The position numbers and the translations under genes are program-made. Shown here one piece after another: positions 47,533 through 56,604 of a DNA stretch of 64,000 bases. The first letter of the stretch is position 1, and every line of letters begins with the position of its first letter. The stretch is from contig NZ_SLVV01000012.1 of the NCBI RefSeq assembly GCF_004340465.1, positions 148,465 to 212,464 on the forward strand, written 5' to 3'. Source of the DNA: Mesobacillus foraminis. GTDB taxonomy: Bacteria; Bacillota; Bacilli; Bacillales; Cytobacillaceae. The notes beneath the pieces are model-generated. The model made no database searches. It was not told where the DNA came from and worked only from the letters and a program-made list of their open reading frames with translations.

Positions 47533-48540
47533 ATGAAAAAAACATTCGCACTTATTATTGTAAGTCTTATGGCTCTGATCGTGATTACTGGATTCAATAC
47601 AAAACAAAACGATCAAACTGTTCTTCGGTTTGCCTATTCCAGCAACAGTCAGCCTGTTAAAGACTCCATGGCCGAGTTTGGAAGGCTGCTGGAGGAGAAA
47701 ACAAATGGTGAAGTGAAGGTTGAGTATTTCCCGGACTCCCAATTGGGCGGGGAAAGAGAGCTCATTGAACTGACCCAGACTGGAGCAGTTGATCTCACAA
47801 AAGTGAGCGGTTCTGCTTTGGAGAGTTTTTCTGACCAGTATTCCATCTTTGGTCTGCCTTACCTATTTGATGATGAAGCTCACTTTTATAGAGTAATGGA
47901 CAGTGATATTGTCAAGCCCATCTACGAATCCACTGAGGAACTGGGGTTTATTGGATTAACCTATTACGATTCAGGGCAGAGAAGTTTTTATATGAATGAC
48001 GGGCCAGTGACAAAGCCGAGTGATTTGAAAGGAAAAAAGATCAGGGTCATGCAAAGTCAAACAGCAATAAAAATGGTTCAGCTATTGGGTGGTTCTCCTA
48101 CACCAATGGGAAGCAGTGAAGTATACACTTCTCTGCAGCAAGGAATACTCGACGGTGCCGAGAACAATGAATTCGCCCTGACAGAGGCAGGTCATGGAGA
48201 AGTGTCAAAATACTATTCCTATGATGAACATACAAGAGTTCCGGATATTGTTCTCATAAATAAGGAAACCATTGATAGCTTGCCTAAAGAACATAGGAAA
48301 GCGGTCTATGAAGCGGCTAAAGAATCCACAGAATATGAGAAAATGGTTTGGAAGAAAGCCGTTGAGGAAGCGAAGGCAAAATCAGAGCAGGACTTTGGCA
48401 TTACTTTCAATGAAGTGGACAAAAAGCCATTCCAGGAAGCGGTTGCACCTCTGCACGAGGAATTTAAAAACAAGGATGGCCTGAAGAATATTTATGAAGA
48501 AATTCAAAAGAAGAGACAAGGATCGGAGGGAAATCAATGA
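47533..48540 (+). CDS. dctP: TRAP transporter substrate-binding protein, DctP family
   Basis: 335-residue binding protein of a Na+-coupled TRAP importer. Landmarks: LGGERELIELTQTGAVDLT, PFLF-type LPYLFDDEAHFYRVMD, DLKGKKIRVMQSQ (with the conserved Arg that binds the carboxylate) and MGSSEVYTSLQQGILDGAENN. The hydrophobic signal is clear, but where a lipobox Cys is expected (ITG-C) there is Phe21, so anchoring is unusual. ATG 47533 has GGAGG 8 bases upstream; the frame runs further but over the hairpin. Cargo is likely a uronate (galacturonate or keto-deoxyuronate) from context. Confidence 0.92.
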   Translation: MKKTFALIIVSLMALIVITGFNTKQNDQTVLRFAYSSNSQPVKDSMAEFGRLLEEKTNGEVKVEYFPDSQLGGERELIELTQTGAVDLTKVSGSALESFSDQYSIFGLPYLFDDEAHFYRVMDSDIVKPIYESTEELGFIGLTYYDSGQRSFYMNDGPVTKPSDLKGKKIRVMQSQTAIKMVQLLGGSPTPMGSSEVYTSLQQGILDGAENNEFALTEAGHGEVSKYYSYDEHTRVPDIVLINKETIDSLPKEHRKAVYEAAKESTEYEKMVWKKAVEEAKAKSEQDFGITFNEVDKKPFQEAVAPLHEEFKNKDGLKNIYEEIQKKRQGSEGNQ

Positions 48541-49040
48541 GCAATGCAAAAAAATATTGTGATAAATTGATTGAGTTTATCACATGTACTTTATTCCTGT
48601 TGATGGTAGCGGTTGCATGCTGGCAGGTACTCAGCCGTTATATCCTTCAAAGTCCAAGTGCTGTCACTGAGGAATTTCTTCGATTCAGTTTAATTTGGCT
48701 TTCCATGCTCGGTGCTGCCTATGTGGTTGGCAAAAACGCTCATCTTGCCATTACGTTCATGCGGGACCGTTTGCCTGAAGATTCAAGGATTAAGCTGGAT
48801 ATTGTCATCCAATCAATTTTCCTGCTGTTTGCGGCGGTGATAATGGTGTTTGGTGGAGGAAAAGCCGTATCACTGACTATGTCCCAGGTATCGCCATCGT
48901 TGCAAATACCAATGGGCTATATCTATCTATCCTTGCCAGTGTCAGGTTTGTTCATCCTGTTCTACAGCTCTGTAAATATCAAACAATTGCTTGACGCAAA
49001 GAAAAGAACGTCAGGAGATCTTCAGAAAAAAGCAGCTTGA
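48537..49040 (+). CDS. dctQ: TRAP transporter small permease, DctQ family
   Basis: 167-residue membrane protein with four predicted segments (about 16-36, 48-68, 90-110, 128-148). The conserved AVTEEFLRFSLIWLSMLGAAY (positions about 42-62, read in two halves) defines DctQ. It overlaps the dctP stop by 4 bases (ATGA), with GGAGGG just upstream, showing translational coupling. Confidence 0.93.
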   Translation: MSNAKKYCDKLIEFITCTLFLLMVAVACWQVLSRYILQSPSAVTEEFLRFSLIWLSMLGAAYVVGKNAHLAITFMRDRLPEDSRIKLDIVIQSIFLLFAAVIMVFGGGKAVSLTMSQVSPSLQIPMGYIYLSLPVSGLFILFYSSVNIKQLLDAKKRTSGDLQKKAA

Positions 49041-49078
49041 TGAGTTAGACCCGAAATAATACAAAGCAGGTGAACTTT

Positions 49079-50377
49079 ATGGTTATACAATCAAGTCTAA
49101 TATTGTTTGGGGTATTTGCAGTGTTGATGGCGATAGGGATTCCAATTGCAATCAGTATTGCAGCAGCGTCCCTTACAACCACGCTATTGCTTTTGCCCTT
49201 TGATGTATCGGTTTTTACATCAGCCCAAAAGATGGTTACCAGTCTTGATAGTTTTTCATTAATCGCTGTTCCGTTTTTCGTTCTATCCGGCATTATCATG
49301 AACAATGGGGGAATTGCGATTAAACTGGTTAATCTCGCCAGGCTGTTGGGCGGCCGGATTCCAGGCTCCCTTTCACATACCAATATCATGGGAAATATGC
49401 TGTTTGGCTCCATTTCAGGATCGGCGATTGCGGCTTCGACCGCTATCGGAGGAGTTATGGTTCCTTTGCAGGAAAAAGAGGGCTATGGAAAGACCTTTTC
49501 GGCAGCCGTCAATATCGCTTCCGCTCCGACCGGCATGCTGATACCGCCTAGTTCTGCCTTTATCATTTATTCATTAATAAGCGGCGGGACGTCGATTGCG
49601 GCCTTATTCATGGGCGGGTATGTCGTTGGAATTCTATGGGGTCTAGCCACTATGGCAGTCGCTTTTATCATAGCGAAAAAAAGGAACTATCCTGTTGCTC
49701 CAAGAGTGACAGCTAAAGAAGCGGGGAAAATCATTGTTGAAGCCATTCCGAGCATTCTGCTGATTGTCATCGTAATCGGCGGCATTTTGACTGGTATCTT
49801 TACAGCCATTGAGGCCTCGGCTGTTTGTGTAATTTACTCTCTGTTTTTGGCGTTGATTTACTATAAGTCAATCACACTGAAGGATATGCCAAATATTTTA
49901 ATCCAGGCGATGCAAATGACAGGCGTCATTATGTTTTTGATTGCTGCATCCTCCGGAATGTCTTTTGTCATGGCTTTTACAGGCCTGCCTGATGCAATCA
50001 GCAATGCTGTTTTAGGAGTTTCCGACAATAAGTTTGTTATTCTCCTGATTATAACGGTCATTCTATTGTTTATTGGAACATTTATGGACATAGCTCCAGC
50101 CATTTTAATCTTTACCCCAATCTTCCTGCCGATTGCACAAAATCTGGGAATTGATCCTGTACATTTCGGACTGTTCTTTGTCTTTAATTTATGTATCGGG
50201 ACCATTACGCCTCCTGTTGGGACAGGGTTATTTGTCGGGGCGAGTGTCGGTGGTGTAAAAGTGGAACAGGTCATTAAACCATTGATTCCCTTTTATATCG
50301 CAATCATTGCGATCTTGCTGCTGATTACATTTGTTCCGCAGGTTAGTCTGTTCCTGCCAAATATGTTTGGTTTATAA
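49079..50377 (+). CDS. dctM: TRAP transporter large permease, DctM family
   Basis: 432-residue membrane protein with about 12 segments forming the Na+-coupled transport channel. Diagnostic stretches: LSGIIMNNGGIAIKLVNLA, GSISGSAIAASTAIGGVM, TGMLIPPSSAFIIYS, DIAPAILIFTPIFLPIA and GTITPPVGTGLFVGASVG. ATG 49079 is chosen because AGGTGA lies 5 bases before it; GTG 49070 is an alternative. It completes the dctPQM set. Confidence 0.94.
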   Translation: MVIQSSLILFGVFAVLMAIGIPIAISIAAASLTTTLLLLPFDVSVFTSAQKMVTSLDSFSLIAVPFFVLSGIIMNNGGIAIKLVNLARLLGGRIPGSLSHTNIMGNMLFGSISGSAIAASTAIGGVMVPLQEKEGYGKTFSAAVNIASAPTGMLIPPSSAFIIYSLISGGTSIAALFMGGYVVGILWGLATMAVAFIIAKKRNYPVAPRVTAKEAGKIIVEAIPSILLIVIVIGGILTGIFTAIEASAVCVIYSLFLALIYYKSITLKDMPNILIQAMQMTGVIMFLIAASSGMSFVMAFTGLPDAISNAVLGVSDNKFVILLIITVILLFIGTFMDIAPAILIFTPIFLPIAQNLGIDPVHFGLFFVFNLCIGTITPPVGTGLFVGASVGGVKVEQVIKPLIPFYIAIIAILLLITFVPQVSLFLPNMFGL

Positions 50378-50480
50378 TTCGTTTGAGATGGCTGTAGATA
50401 TGAATTTACAGCCATTTTCTAAAAATACTAGCACAATTTGATCTAGTTCATTGTTCTACAGGGAAAAAGGGGTGTAGGAA

Positions 50481-51239
50481 TTGCTGGCATTTGAACGACG
50501 GGAAAGGATTCTTAATATCCTTCAGCAAGAGCGGAAAGTATATGTGTCCCACCTGAGCAAACAATTTAAAGTTACAGAGGAAACCATTCGCAGGGATTTA
50601 GAGAAACTGGAAAGAGATACGCTTGTAACCCGGACTTATGGGGGGGCTATTTTGAACGGCCCTGCAGCTGAAGATCTATCCTATCAAATGAGACAAACAA
50701 GGAATTTGGAAGAAAAAAAATTTATCGCATCAAAGCTCTTGCCATTAATCAACGATGGGGATACATTGATGGCGGACCCGAGTTCAACGGTATTCGAATG
50801 TTTGCGAAGCATCATACCGAATAGAAGGAAATTGACAGTAATCACGAACTCCAGTACCGTCCTTCAGGAATTCTCAAGCTCATATTGCAACATCATCTCT
50901 ACTGGAGGAACGTTAAGGCCGGAATCAAATTCACTTGTGGGTTCAATCGCGAATGATACAGTAAAAAAGTATATCGTGGATGTAGCAATCTTCAGCTGCA
51001 AAGGACTTTCGCCGGGATTAGGGATTATGGATTCAAACGAACCAGAAAGTGAATTGAAAAAAGTCATGCGGAAGCAAGCGAATAAAATAGTCCTTGTGGT
51101 CGATCATTCGAAGTTTGACAGAGCCTCTTTCGTGAAGCTATTTGATTTTATTGATATAGACTATATTGTGACAGACCGAAAGCCTGCTGATCCTTGGCTG
51201 AAATTATTTGCACAAAATGAGGTTGAGGTTATCTGTTAG
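50481..51239 (+). CDS. DeoR-family transcriptional regulator
   Basis: 252-residue repressor with an N-terminal DeoR helix-turn-helix (residues 1-57; RRERILNILQQ, VSHLSKQFKVTEETIRRDLEKLE) and a C-terminal sugar-phosphate sensor domain with ITNSS, STGGTLRPESNSLVG and VVDHSKFDRASF. TTG 50481 follows AAGGGGTG. Immediately downstream is rhaM, and in B. subtilis a DeoR regulator controls the rhamnose genes, so control of rhamnose use is the best inference; control of the TRAP operon is possible too. Confidence 0.9.
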   Translation: MLAFERRERILNILQQERKVYVSHLSKQFKVTEETIRRDLEKLERDTLVTRTYGGAILNGPAAEDLSYQMRQTRNLEEKKFIASKLLPLINDGDTLMADPSSTVFECLRSIIPNRRKLTVITNSSTVLQEFSSSYCNIISTGGTLRPESNSLVGSIANDTVKKYIVDVAIFSCKGLSPGLGIMDSNEPESELKKVMRKQANKIVLVVDHSKFDRASFVKLFDFIDIDYIVTDRKPADPWLKLFAQNEVEVIC

Positions 51240-51248
51240 TTATTATTT

Positions 51249-51262
51249 TGGAAGCGTTTGCG
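51249..51262 (+). promoter_or_regulatory. Possible weak cre box upstream of rhaM
   Basis: TGGAAGCGTTTGCG matches a cre at 12 of 14 positions; it lies between the DeoR gene and rhaM. Confidence 0.4.
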
Positions 51263-51292
51263 GAGTGTTGTAATTCATAGGAGAGGGAGAGT

Positions 51293-51613
51293 ATGACAAT
51301 GATTAGAAAAGCATCTATTATGTTTGTCAATAAGGACAGTTACGAGGAATACCAAAAGAGGCACGATGATATTTGGCCAGAAATGTTAAAAGAATTAAAA
51401 GCACATGGGGCGCACAATTACTCCATTTTTCTTGATAAGGAATCTGGAAGGCTCTTTGCCTATTTGGAGATTGAAAGCGAGGAAAAGTGGAAGCAGATGG
51501 GGGAAACAGAAATCTGCAAAAAATGGTGGGCGTATATGAAACCTTTAATGGATACAAATCCTGATAATAGTCCAGTCAGTATTGAACTCTCGGAAGTATT
51601 CTACATGGCATAA
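51293..51613 (+). CDS. rhaM: L-rhamnose mutarotase
   Basis: 106-residue cytoplasmic alpha/beta protein of the RhaM family, which interconverts alpha- and beta-L-rhamnose. The family pattern is clear: an N-terminal beta strand, [15 protein letters not shown] with the catalytic His, [18 protein letters not shown] and [16 protein letters not shown] 51293 follows AGGAGAGGGAGA. Its presence shows that rhamnose is released in this locus, although rhamnose isomerase, kinase and aldolase are not in the window. Confidence 0.92.
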   Translation: MTMIRKASIMFVNKDSYEEYQKRHDDIWPEMLKELKAHGAHNYSIFLDKESGRLFAYLEIESEEKWKQMGETEICKKWWAYMKPLMDTNPDNSPVSIELSEVFYMA

Positions 51614-51708
51614 AATAAAGACCTTTAACTATCAACCGCTATACAAGGTTGGTAAATGCATAATTTGGGAGCGTTTTTATTTTTCACAAATCATTATTTT
51701 TGAATTTG

Positions 51709-51782
51709 TTGTAATATTGATTTTCGTTTTATATAATAGACTTGTAGTTTCCAAATGAAAAATTAAGTTTCCAAATAGGAAA
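51709..51782 (+). promoter_or_regulatory. kdgA operon promoter with tandem IclR-type operators
   Basis: TTGTAA (51709-51714), 17 bp, TATAAT (51732-51737). Just after the expected start come two direct copies of AGTTTCCAAAT, at 51746 and 51766, 20 bp apart; the second extends to the palindrome TTTCC-AAATA-GGAAA. The same GTTTCCAAATAG overlaps the IclR gene promoter. This is a repressor position; the IclR protein is the likely binder. Confidence 0.7.
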
Positions 51783-51815
51783 AGTGATTAGGTTTTGCAA
51801 TAGAAGGAGGGTACT

Positions 51816-52466
51816 ATGAACAAGCTTCAGGTATTAACTAAAATAGCGGATTGTGGAGTTGTCGCAGTCGTAAGAGCAGATTCAAAAGAAGAAGCCATAC
51901 ATATTTCCGAAGCATGTGTAAAAGGCGGAATCCTTGGGATTGAGGTTACGTTTACCATAAGTGATGCAGAGGATGTCATAAAGGAATTAGCCGCCCACTA
52001 TGCCGGCAATCCCGAGGTTGTCCTCGGAGCCGGGACGGTACTTGACGCAGCCACTGCAAGAATCGCCATTTTGGCAGGTGCCCAGTTCATTGTCAGTCCA
52101 AGCTTTGATGAACAAACTGCAAGACTATGCAATTTGTATCAGATCCCATACATGCCAGGCTGCATGACAATTACAGAAATGAAAAATGCACTGGAACACG
52201 GTGTCGACATCATAAAATTATTCCCGGGCAATGCATTTGGGCCGGACTTTGTAAAGTCGGTAAAAGCCCCGCTTCCTCAAGTAAACATTATGCCAACCGG
52301 AGGAGTAAGCCTCGAAAACGTCGATCAATGGATTAAAAATGGATGTGTGGCTGTGGGGGTTGGCGGAAATTTAGTTGCTCCAGCCAAAACCGGGGATTAC
52401 GAAAAAATTACAGAATATGCGAGCCAGTATATTAAAAAAGTAAAAGAAGCGAGAGAGGGCCTATAA
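51816..52466 (+). CDS. kdgA: KDPG/KHG aldolase
   Basis: 216-residue TIM-barrel class I aldolase splitting 2-keto-3-deoxy-6-phosphogluconate into pyruvate and glyceraldehyde-3-phosphate. Catalytic Glu43 in GIEVTF; Schiff-base Lys134 in DIIKLFPGN; also GAGTVLD, SPSFD, PGCMT and MPTGGV. ATG 51816 follows AGAAGGAGGG. It is first in a tight kdgA-kdgK-kduI-kduD run under the operator at 51709-51782. The kdgK start follows its stop with no gap. Confidence 0.96.
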   Translation: MNKLQVLTKIADCGVVAVVRADSKEEAIHISEACVKGGILGIEVTFTISDAEDVIKELAAHYAGNPEVVLGAGTVLDAATARIAILAGAQFIVSPSFDEQTARLCNLYQIPYMPGCMTITEMKNALEHGVDIIKLFPGNAFGPDFVKSVKAPLPQVNIMPTGGVSLENVDQWIKNGCVAVGVGGNLVAPAKTGDYEKITEYASQYIKKVKEAREGL

Positions 52467-53480
52467 ATGAAAAAGGTTGTCACTCTGGGCGAAATTATGC
52501 TTCGCTTCTCGACACTTGAAGGAGAACGCCTTAGCGAGACAGGGCATTTAACCGCCAATTATGGTGGAGCGGAAGCGAATGTTGCCGTGTCATTATCGCA
52601 TTTTGGCCATGAAGCGTATTTCGTCAGCAAGGTGCCGGACAATCCTTTGGGTAGGGCAGTTGAGCGGCATCTGAAATCAAATGGTGTCCAGACAGATTAT
52701 TTGCTAAAAGGCGGAAACCGGCTTGGAACTTATTATCTGGAAGCCGGGGTTGGCGAAAGAAGTGCCCAGGTAACGTATGACCGTGCTTATTCAAGCTTTT
52801 CGCAGCTTTCTCCAGAAGAGATTGACCTCGATGAAGTACTGGATGGGGCTGAACTATTGCACATCTCAGGCATCACACTGGCTTTATCGCCTGCCTTAAG
52901 GGAGCTTGCACTATTGGCTTTCAAAAAGGCAAAGGAAAAGGGAATCACAACCAGCTTTGATTTTAATTACCGTGCAAAACTTTGGACACAGCAGGAAGCT
53001 TCCGAAGCGATTAAGCCATTGCTTCCATACGCGGACATTTGTTCTTGCGGGGAACTGGATGCTGTTTACCTGCTGGGCCTGGATAAAGAAGATGAGGCGC
53101 TGCCGAGGGAAGACAGGCTGAAATCCTATTACAAAAAAATAAATGAAATGTATCCTGATATCCAATATATATTCTCCACTTTCCGTACTGTATTATCGGC
53201 TACCAGCAATAAGCTTCAGGGAAACCTGTTTACTGATGGAGAGCTGTATCAATCAAAAGTTCACCATATAGAGCCAATTGTGGACCGTGTCGGGGGAGGA
53301 GATGCCTTTGCAGCAGGAATCTTAACAGGGATTCTAGACGGGCTTTCAGCTGCACGGACTATCTCTTTCGCTACTGCCGCTTCAGCATTGAAGCATACCA
53401 TTCATGGTGACTGCAATGCCTTTTCAAAAGAAGAGGTACTGCAATTTGCAACAAATGAACCTGGTAAAATTGTTCGCTAA
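52467..53480 (+). CDS. kdgK: 2-keto-3-deoxygluconate kinase, PfkB family
   Basis: 337-residue ribokinase-like kinase that phosphorylates KDG using ATP to make the KdgA substrate. PfkB signatures: GGAEANVAVSLSHFG (near residue 32), FDFNYRAKLW, and DRVGGGDAFAAGIL with catalytic Asp near 279. The ATG directly abuts the kdgA stop (TAAATG) and uses GAGAGGG inside kdgA. Other sugar kinases look similar, but the position after kdgA makes KDG kinase the clear choice. Confidence 0.93.
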   Translation: MKKVVTLGEIMLRFSTLEGERLSETGHLTANYGGAEANVAVSLSHFGHEAYFVSKVPDNPLGRAVERHLKSNGVQTDYLLKGGNRLGTYYLEAGVGERSAQVTYDRAYSSFSQLSPEEIDLDEVLDGAELLHISGITLALSPALRELALLAFKKAKEKGITTSFDFNYRAKLWTQQEASEAIKPLLPYADICSCGELDAVYLLGLDKEDEALPREDRLKSYYKKINEMYPDIQYIFSTFRTVLSATSNKLQGNLFTDGELYQSKVHHIEPIVDRVGGGDAFAAGILTGILDGLSAARTISFATAASALKHTIHGDCNAFSKEEVLQFATNEPGKIVR

Positions 53481-53536
53481 AGAGTCGTGGACTCTTTCAG
53501 CATATAAAATTCTTAATGAAAAAGGAGAAATGACTA

Positions 53537-54367
53537 ATGGAAACACGTTATGCGATCCATCCCGAAGATATGAAAAAATACACAACAGATGATTTAAGAA
53601 GAGAATTTTTAGTCGAAACCCTTTTCGAAGCTGGTCAGGTTCATTTGACCTATACCCATAATGACCGGATGATTTTTGGTGGTGTGACTCCAGCCGAAGA
53701 GGAATTGACCATCACGCTCGATAAACAATTAGGAGTCGATTACTTTTTAGAACGGCGTGAACTGGGCATCATCAATATTGGCGGAGACGGGACTGTTATC
53801 CTTGACGGAACCGAGTATGATATGAAGGCCCGTGATGGATTATACGTCAGCAAAGGAACGAAGGAAGTTTTATTCCGTTCAAAGGATGCAGGCAACCCAG
53901 CTAAGTTTTATATTAACTCTACTCCTGCACACCATGTCTACCCAACAGTGAAAATTGATATTAATGAGATTAAACCTCTGGAAATGGGTGAGCCGGGAAC
54001 TCTGAACGAGCGTAAAATCTATCAATATATCCATCCGAATGTGTGTGAAAGCTGCCAGCTTCAGATGGGCCTGACCATGCTGTCCCCGGGAAGTGTCTGG
54101 AACACAATGCCATGCCATACACATGAACGCAGGATGGAAGTTTATCTGTACTTTGACATGGAACCTGAAACCAGAGTTTTCCACTTTATGGGGAAACCGG
54201 ACGAGACAAGGCATCTGGTAATGAAAAACGAACAGGCTGCAATTTCTCCTAGCTGGTCCATCCATACTGGTACAGCGACAAGCAACTATACTTTTATCTG
54301 GGGAATGTGCGGAGAAAACATTACTTACACAGACATGGACCATGTAAAAATGGAAGAATTGCGATAA
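53537..54367 (+). CDS. kduI: 5-keto-4-deoxyuronate isomerase
   Basis: 276-residue bicupin metalloenzyme converting 5-keto-4-deoxyuronate, the Ogl and GH105 product, to 2,5-diketo-3-deoxygluconate. RYAIHPEDMKKYTTDDLRRE at the N-terminus and the metal site PCHTHERRMEVYLYFD (His-x-His and Glu) are diagnostic, as are GKPDETRHLVM and SPSWSIHTG. ATG 53537 follows AAAAAGGAGA. It is co-transcribed with kduD. Confidence 0.97.
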   Translation: METRYAIHPEDMKKYTTDDLRREFLVETLFEAGQVHLTYTHNDRMIFGGVTPAEEELTITLDKQLGVDYFLERRELGIINIGGDGTVILDGTEYDMKARDGLYVSKGTKEVLFRSKDAGNPAKFYINSTPAHHVYPTVKIDINEIKPLEMGEPGTLNERKIYQYIHPNVCESCQLQMGLTMLSPGSVWNTMPCHTHERRMEVYLYFDMEPETRVFHFMGKPDETRHLVMKNEQAAISPSWSIHTGTATSNYTFIWGMCGENITYTDMDHVKMEELR

Positions 54368-54410
54368 ACACAATAAATATAAATCATGCTTTGCTTAGGA
54401 GGAAATGAAA

Positions 54411-55193
54411 GTGACTAACGACTTACAGGCTTTTTCACTGGATTATTTTAGTCTTGCCGGAAAGGTCGCAATTGTGACTGGCGGAAATACAGGTCTTGGG
54501 CAAGGTTATGCTGTAGCGCTTGCTAAAGCAGGGGCCGATTTATTCATCGTTGCCCACAATGAGGATTGGGAAGAAACAAGGGGTTTAATAGAGGGAACTG
54601 GCAGCAGAGTCGAGTTTTTTCAGGCAGACCTGACTGATAAGAATGCAATAAAAGAAGTTGTAGCAGCTTGTTTAAAGGCATATGGCAAAATAGATATTCT
54701 CGTCAATAATGCTGGTACCATCCGCCGTGCTCCTTTGCTGGAGTACAAGCAGGAGGACTGGGATGCTGTAATGGATATCAATCTTAATGCCGTTTACCTA
54801 CTGAGCCAGGAAGTGGCAAAGGTAATGGTTGAACAAAAAAGCGGCAAGATTATTAATGTTGCTTCCATGCTATCATTCCAGGGAGGAAAATTTGTTCCGC
54901 CTTATACAGCAAGCAAGCATGCCGTGGCAGGTCTTACAAAAGCATTTGCAAATGAACTGGCAGAGCATGACATCCAAATCAATGCGATTGCTCCGGGATA
55001 TATTGCTACAGCTAACACCGCTCCTATCCGTGCGGATGAAAAACGAAATGCAGAAATCCTGTCACGGATTCCTGCAGGGCGCTGGGCTGACCCTTCGGAC
55101 CTTCAAGGTGTGGTTGTCTTTTTAGCCAGCAAGGCATCTGATTATATGAATGGCCATGTTTTGGCTATTGACGGCGGCTGGTTGGCGCGATAA
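54411..55193 (+). CDS. kduD: 2-keto-3-deoxygluconate oxidoreductase, SDR family
   Basis: 260-residue short-chain dehydrogenase reducing 2,5-diketo-3-deoxygluconate to KDG with NADH. TGGNTGLGQG (TGxxxGxG), NNAG and YTASKH (catalytic Tyr/Lys) are present, with Ser in VASMLSFQGG. GTG 54411 is 8 bases after AGGAGG (54397-54402); ATG 54405 is in frame but only 2 bases from it. Last of the core KDG pathway genes and followed by a hairpin. Confidence 0.95.
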   Translation: MTNDLQAFSLDYFSLAGKVAIVTGGNTGLGQGYAVALAKAGADLFIVAHNEDWEETRGLIEGTGSRVEFFQADLTDKNAIKEVVAACLKAYGKIDILVNNAGTIRRAPLLEYKQEDWDAVMDINLNAVYLLSQEVAKVMVEQKSGKIINVASMLSFQGGKFVPPYTASKHAVAGLTKAFANELAEHDIQINAIAPGYIATANTAPIRADEKRNAEILSRIPAGRWADPSDLQGVVVFLASKASDYMNGHVLAIDGGWLAR

Positions 55194-55214
55194 GGGAGAA
55201 TAAGGCCTAAAATA

Positions 55215-55250
55215 TAAAGCCGTACCATAAAAACATGGTGCGGCTTTATG
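55215..55250 (+). terminator. Hairpin after kduD
   Basis: AAAGCCGTACCAT / ATGGTGCGGCTTT, 13 bp with one G-T pair and a short A-rich loop. The tail is T-poor, so some readthrough to the next gene is likely. Confidence 0.65.
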
Positions 55251-55281
55251 ATTATAAAATATATTAAGACAGGTGATGAAA

Positions 55282-56118
55282 ATGAATATAGGAATCAGAG
55301 CGCATGACATTGAAAATCGCCCCCTGGAGGAGCTGATTGAAGAGATTTCCAGCAAAGGGCTCACTTCAGTCCAATTGGCACTAGCCAAATCCCTTGACTA
55401 CGTGAATACAGGGCTGGGAAGTCTTTCCCCCGGATTCGCCCATCAGGTTGGACAAGCGTTTCGAAAAAAAGAGGTACAAATCGCTGTTTTAGGCTGTTAT
55501 TTTAATATGATTCATCCAGACCAGACGGAAAGAAAAAAAGGTATCGAACGTTTTAAGGAACATATCCGTTTTGCCAGAGATTTTGGCTGCAGTATTGTTG
55601 CAACCGAAACAGGGAATGTAAATGCCGAAATTTCGTATACTGTTGAGAACTTTAATGAAAAGCCCTTCATGGAAGTAGTGGAGAGTGTTAAGGAACTTGT
55701 ATTAGAAGCAGAAAAGTTTGGCGTAATCGTCGGGGTAGAAGCGGGAGTCAATCACCCTATTTATTCACCGAAGACAATGAAAAGGCTGCTGGATGAAGTA
55801 AATTCCAATAATCTTCAAGTTATTTTGGATCCAGTAAACCTATTAACGGCTGAAACCTATCAACAGCAGGAAGAGATTGTTCAGGAAGCATTTGACCTCT
55901 TTGGGGATAGGATCGTCATTCTCCATGCTAAGGATTTTGTCATCGAGAATGGAACTTTAAAATTCGCACCAGTGGGCCAGGGACTGCTGAATTATGATTT
56001 CGTCCTGAAATTAATTAAAGCGAAAAAGCCAATGATTAATATATTGATGGAGGATACGAGGGAACCATTTATCGATGGAAGCATTGACTTTTTAAAGGAG
56101 AAGTACCAGCAAGCTTAA
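55282..56118 (+). CDS. Sugar phosphate isomerase/epimerase-like TIM barrel protein
   Basis: 278-residue protein of the xylose-isomerase-like TIM barrel superfamily (AP endonuclease 2 fold): NIGIRAHDIENRP at the start, GCYFNMIHPDQTERKKGIE, ATETGNVN, GVEAGVNHPIYSP, LDPVNLLT and LHAKDF, where the metal-ligand Glu, Asp and His positions fall. ATG 55282 is 5 bases after AGGTGA. The specific reaction is unknown. Its place at the end of the pectin locus suggests an isomerase for a minor uronate or sugar. Confidence 0.85.
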   Translation: MNIGIRAHDIENRPLEELIEEISSKGLTSVQLALAKSLDYVNTGLGSLSPGFAHQVGQAFRKKEVQIAVLGCYFNMIHPDQTERKKGIERFKEHIRFARDFGCSIVATETGNVNAEISYTVENFNEKPFMEVVESVKELVLEAEKFGVIVGVEAGVNHPIYSPKTMKRLLDEVNSNNLQVILDPVNLLTAETYQQQEEIVQEAFDLFGDRIVILHAKDFVIENGTLKFAPVGQGLLNYDFVLKLIKAKKPMINILMEDTREPFIDGSIDFLKEKYQQA

Positions 56119-56174
56119 TTATTCGCCGCTTTATTAAGGTATAGTAATGGATTAAATAGAAAATCTGCCATAGC

Positions 56175-56201
56175 AAAAGCCCTTCTATCAGAAGGGCTTT
56201 T
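56175..56201 (+). terminator. Rho-independent terminator ending the pectin locus
   Basis: AAAAGCCCTTC / GAAGGGCTTTT, a perfect 11-bp stem with a 5-nt loop. It can also stop the converging minus-strand gene at 56235. Confidence 0.9.
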
Positions 56202-56234
56202 GACTCACACTGCTCGAGGAAACTTCGACCAGGG

Positions 56235-56474
56235 CTAGAGAACACGGTCAGGAGAGAGTCTTCTTTTTTTTATTAATCTTTCCCGCTTTTTTACTCTCCA
56301 AATATCCGCAATCAAGGCTAATCCACAAACAATAGCAATGGTTTTGGCTCCTCCTGTTACTAGGTCAATAGCCATGACAACAACCCCCTCAGTGAAGAAA
56401 ACAATCACTAAGTCAATGAGTAAATAAGTCAGGTAGCCAAGTAAGACAAGCTCCAATAAAGCCAATGCTCTCAT
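56235..56474 (-). CDS. Small hypothetical membrane protein
   Basis: 79 residues with two hydrophobic segments (about 3-28 and 43-60) and a strongly basic C-terminal tail (VKKRERLIKKRRL), predicting both ends in the cytoplasm. ATG 56474 has AAGGAGGC just upstream, which supports translation. No family is recognised. Not obviously part of the pectin locus, as it faces the other way behind a terminator. Confidence 0.7.
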   Translation of the reverse strand: MRALALLELVLLGYLTYLLIDLVIVFFTEGVVVMAIDLVTGGAKTIAIVCGLALIADIWRVKKRERLIKKRRLSPDRVL

Positions 56475-56604
56475 ATTTAGCCTCCTTGTTATGTAGATTT
56501 TTCATTTAACGCTTACCCCGTATGATAGAATTCAAACTTTATAAAACTGATAGAATCGGTTTACTGATAGGAAGACAGGCCATCTATAATGACCTGCCGT
56601 TTTC

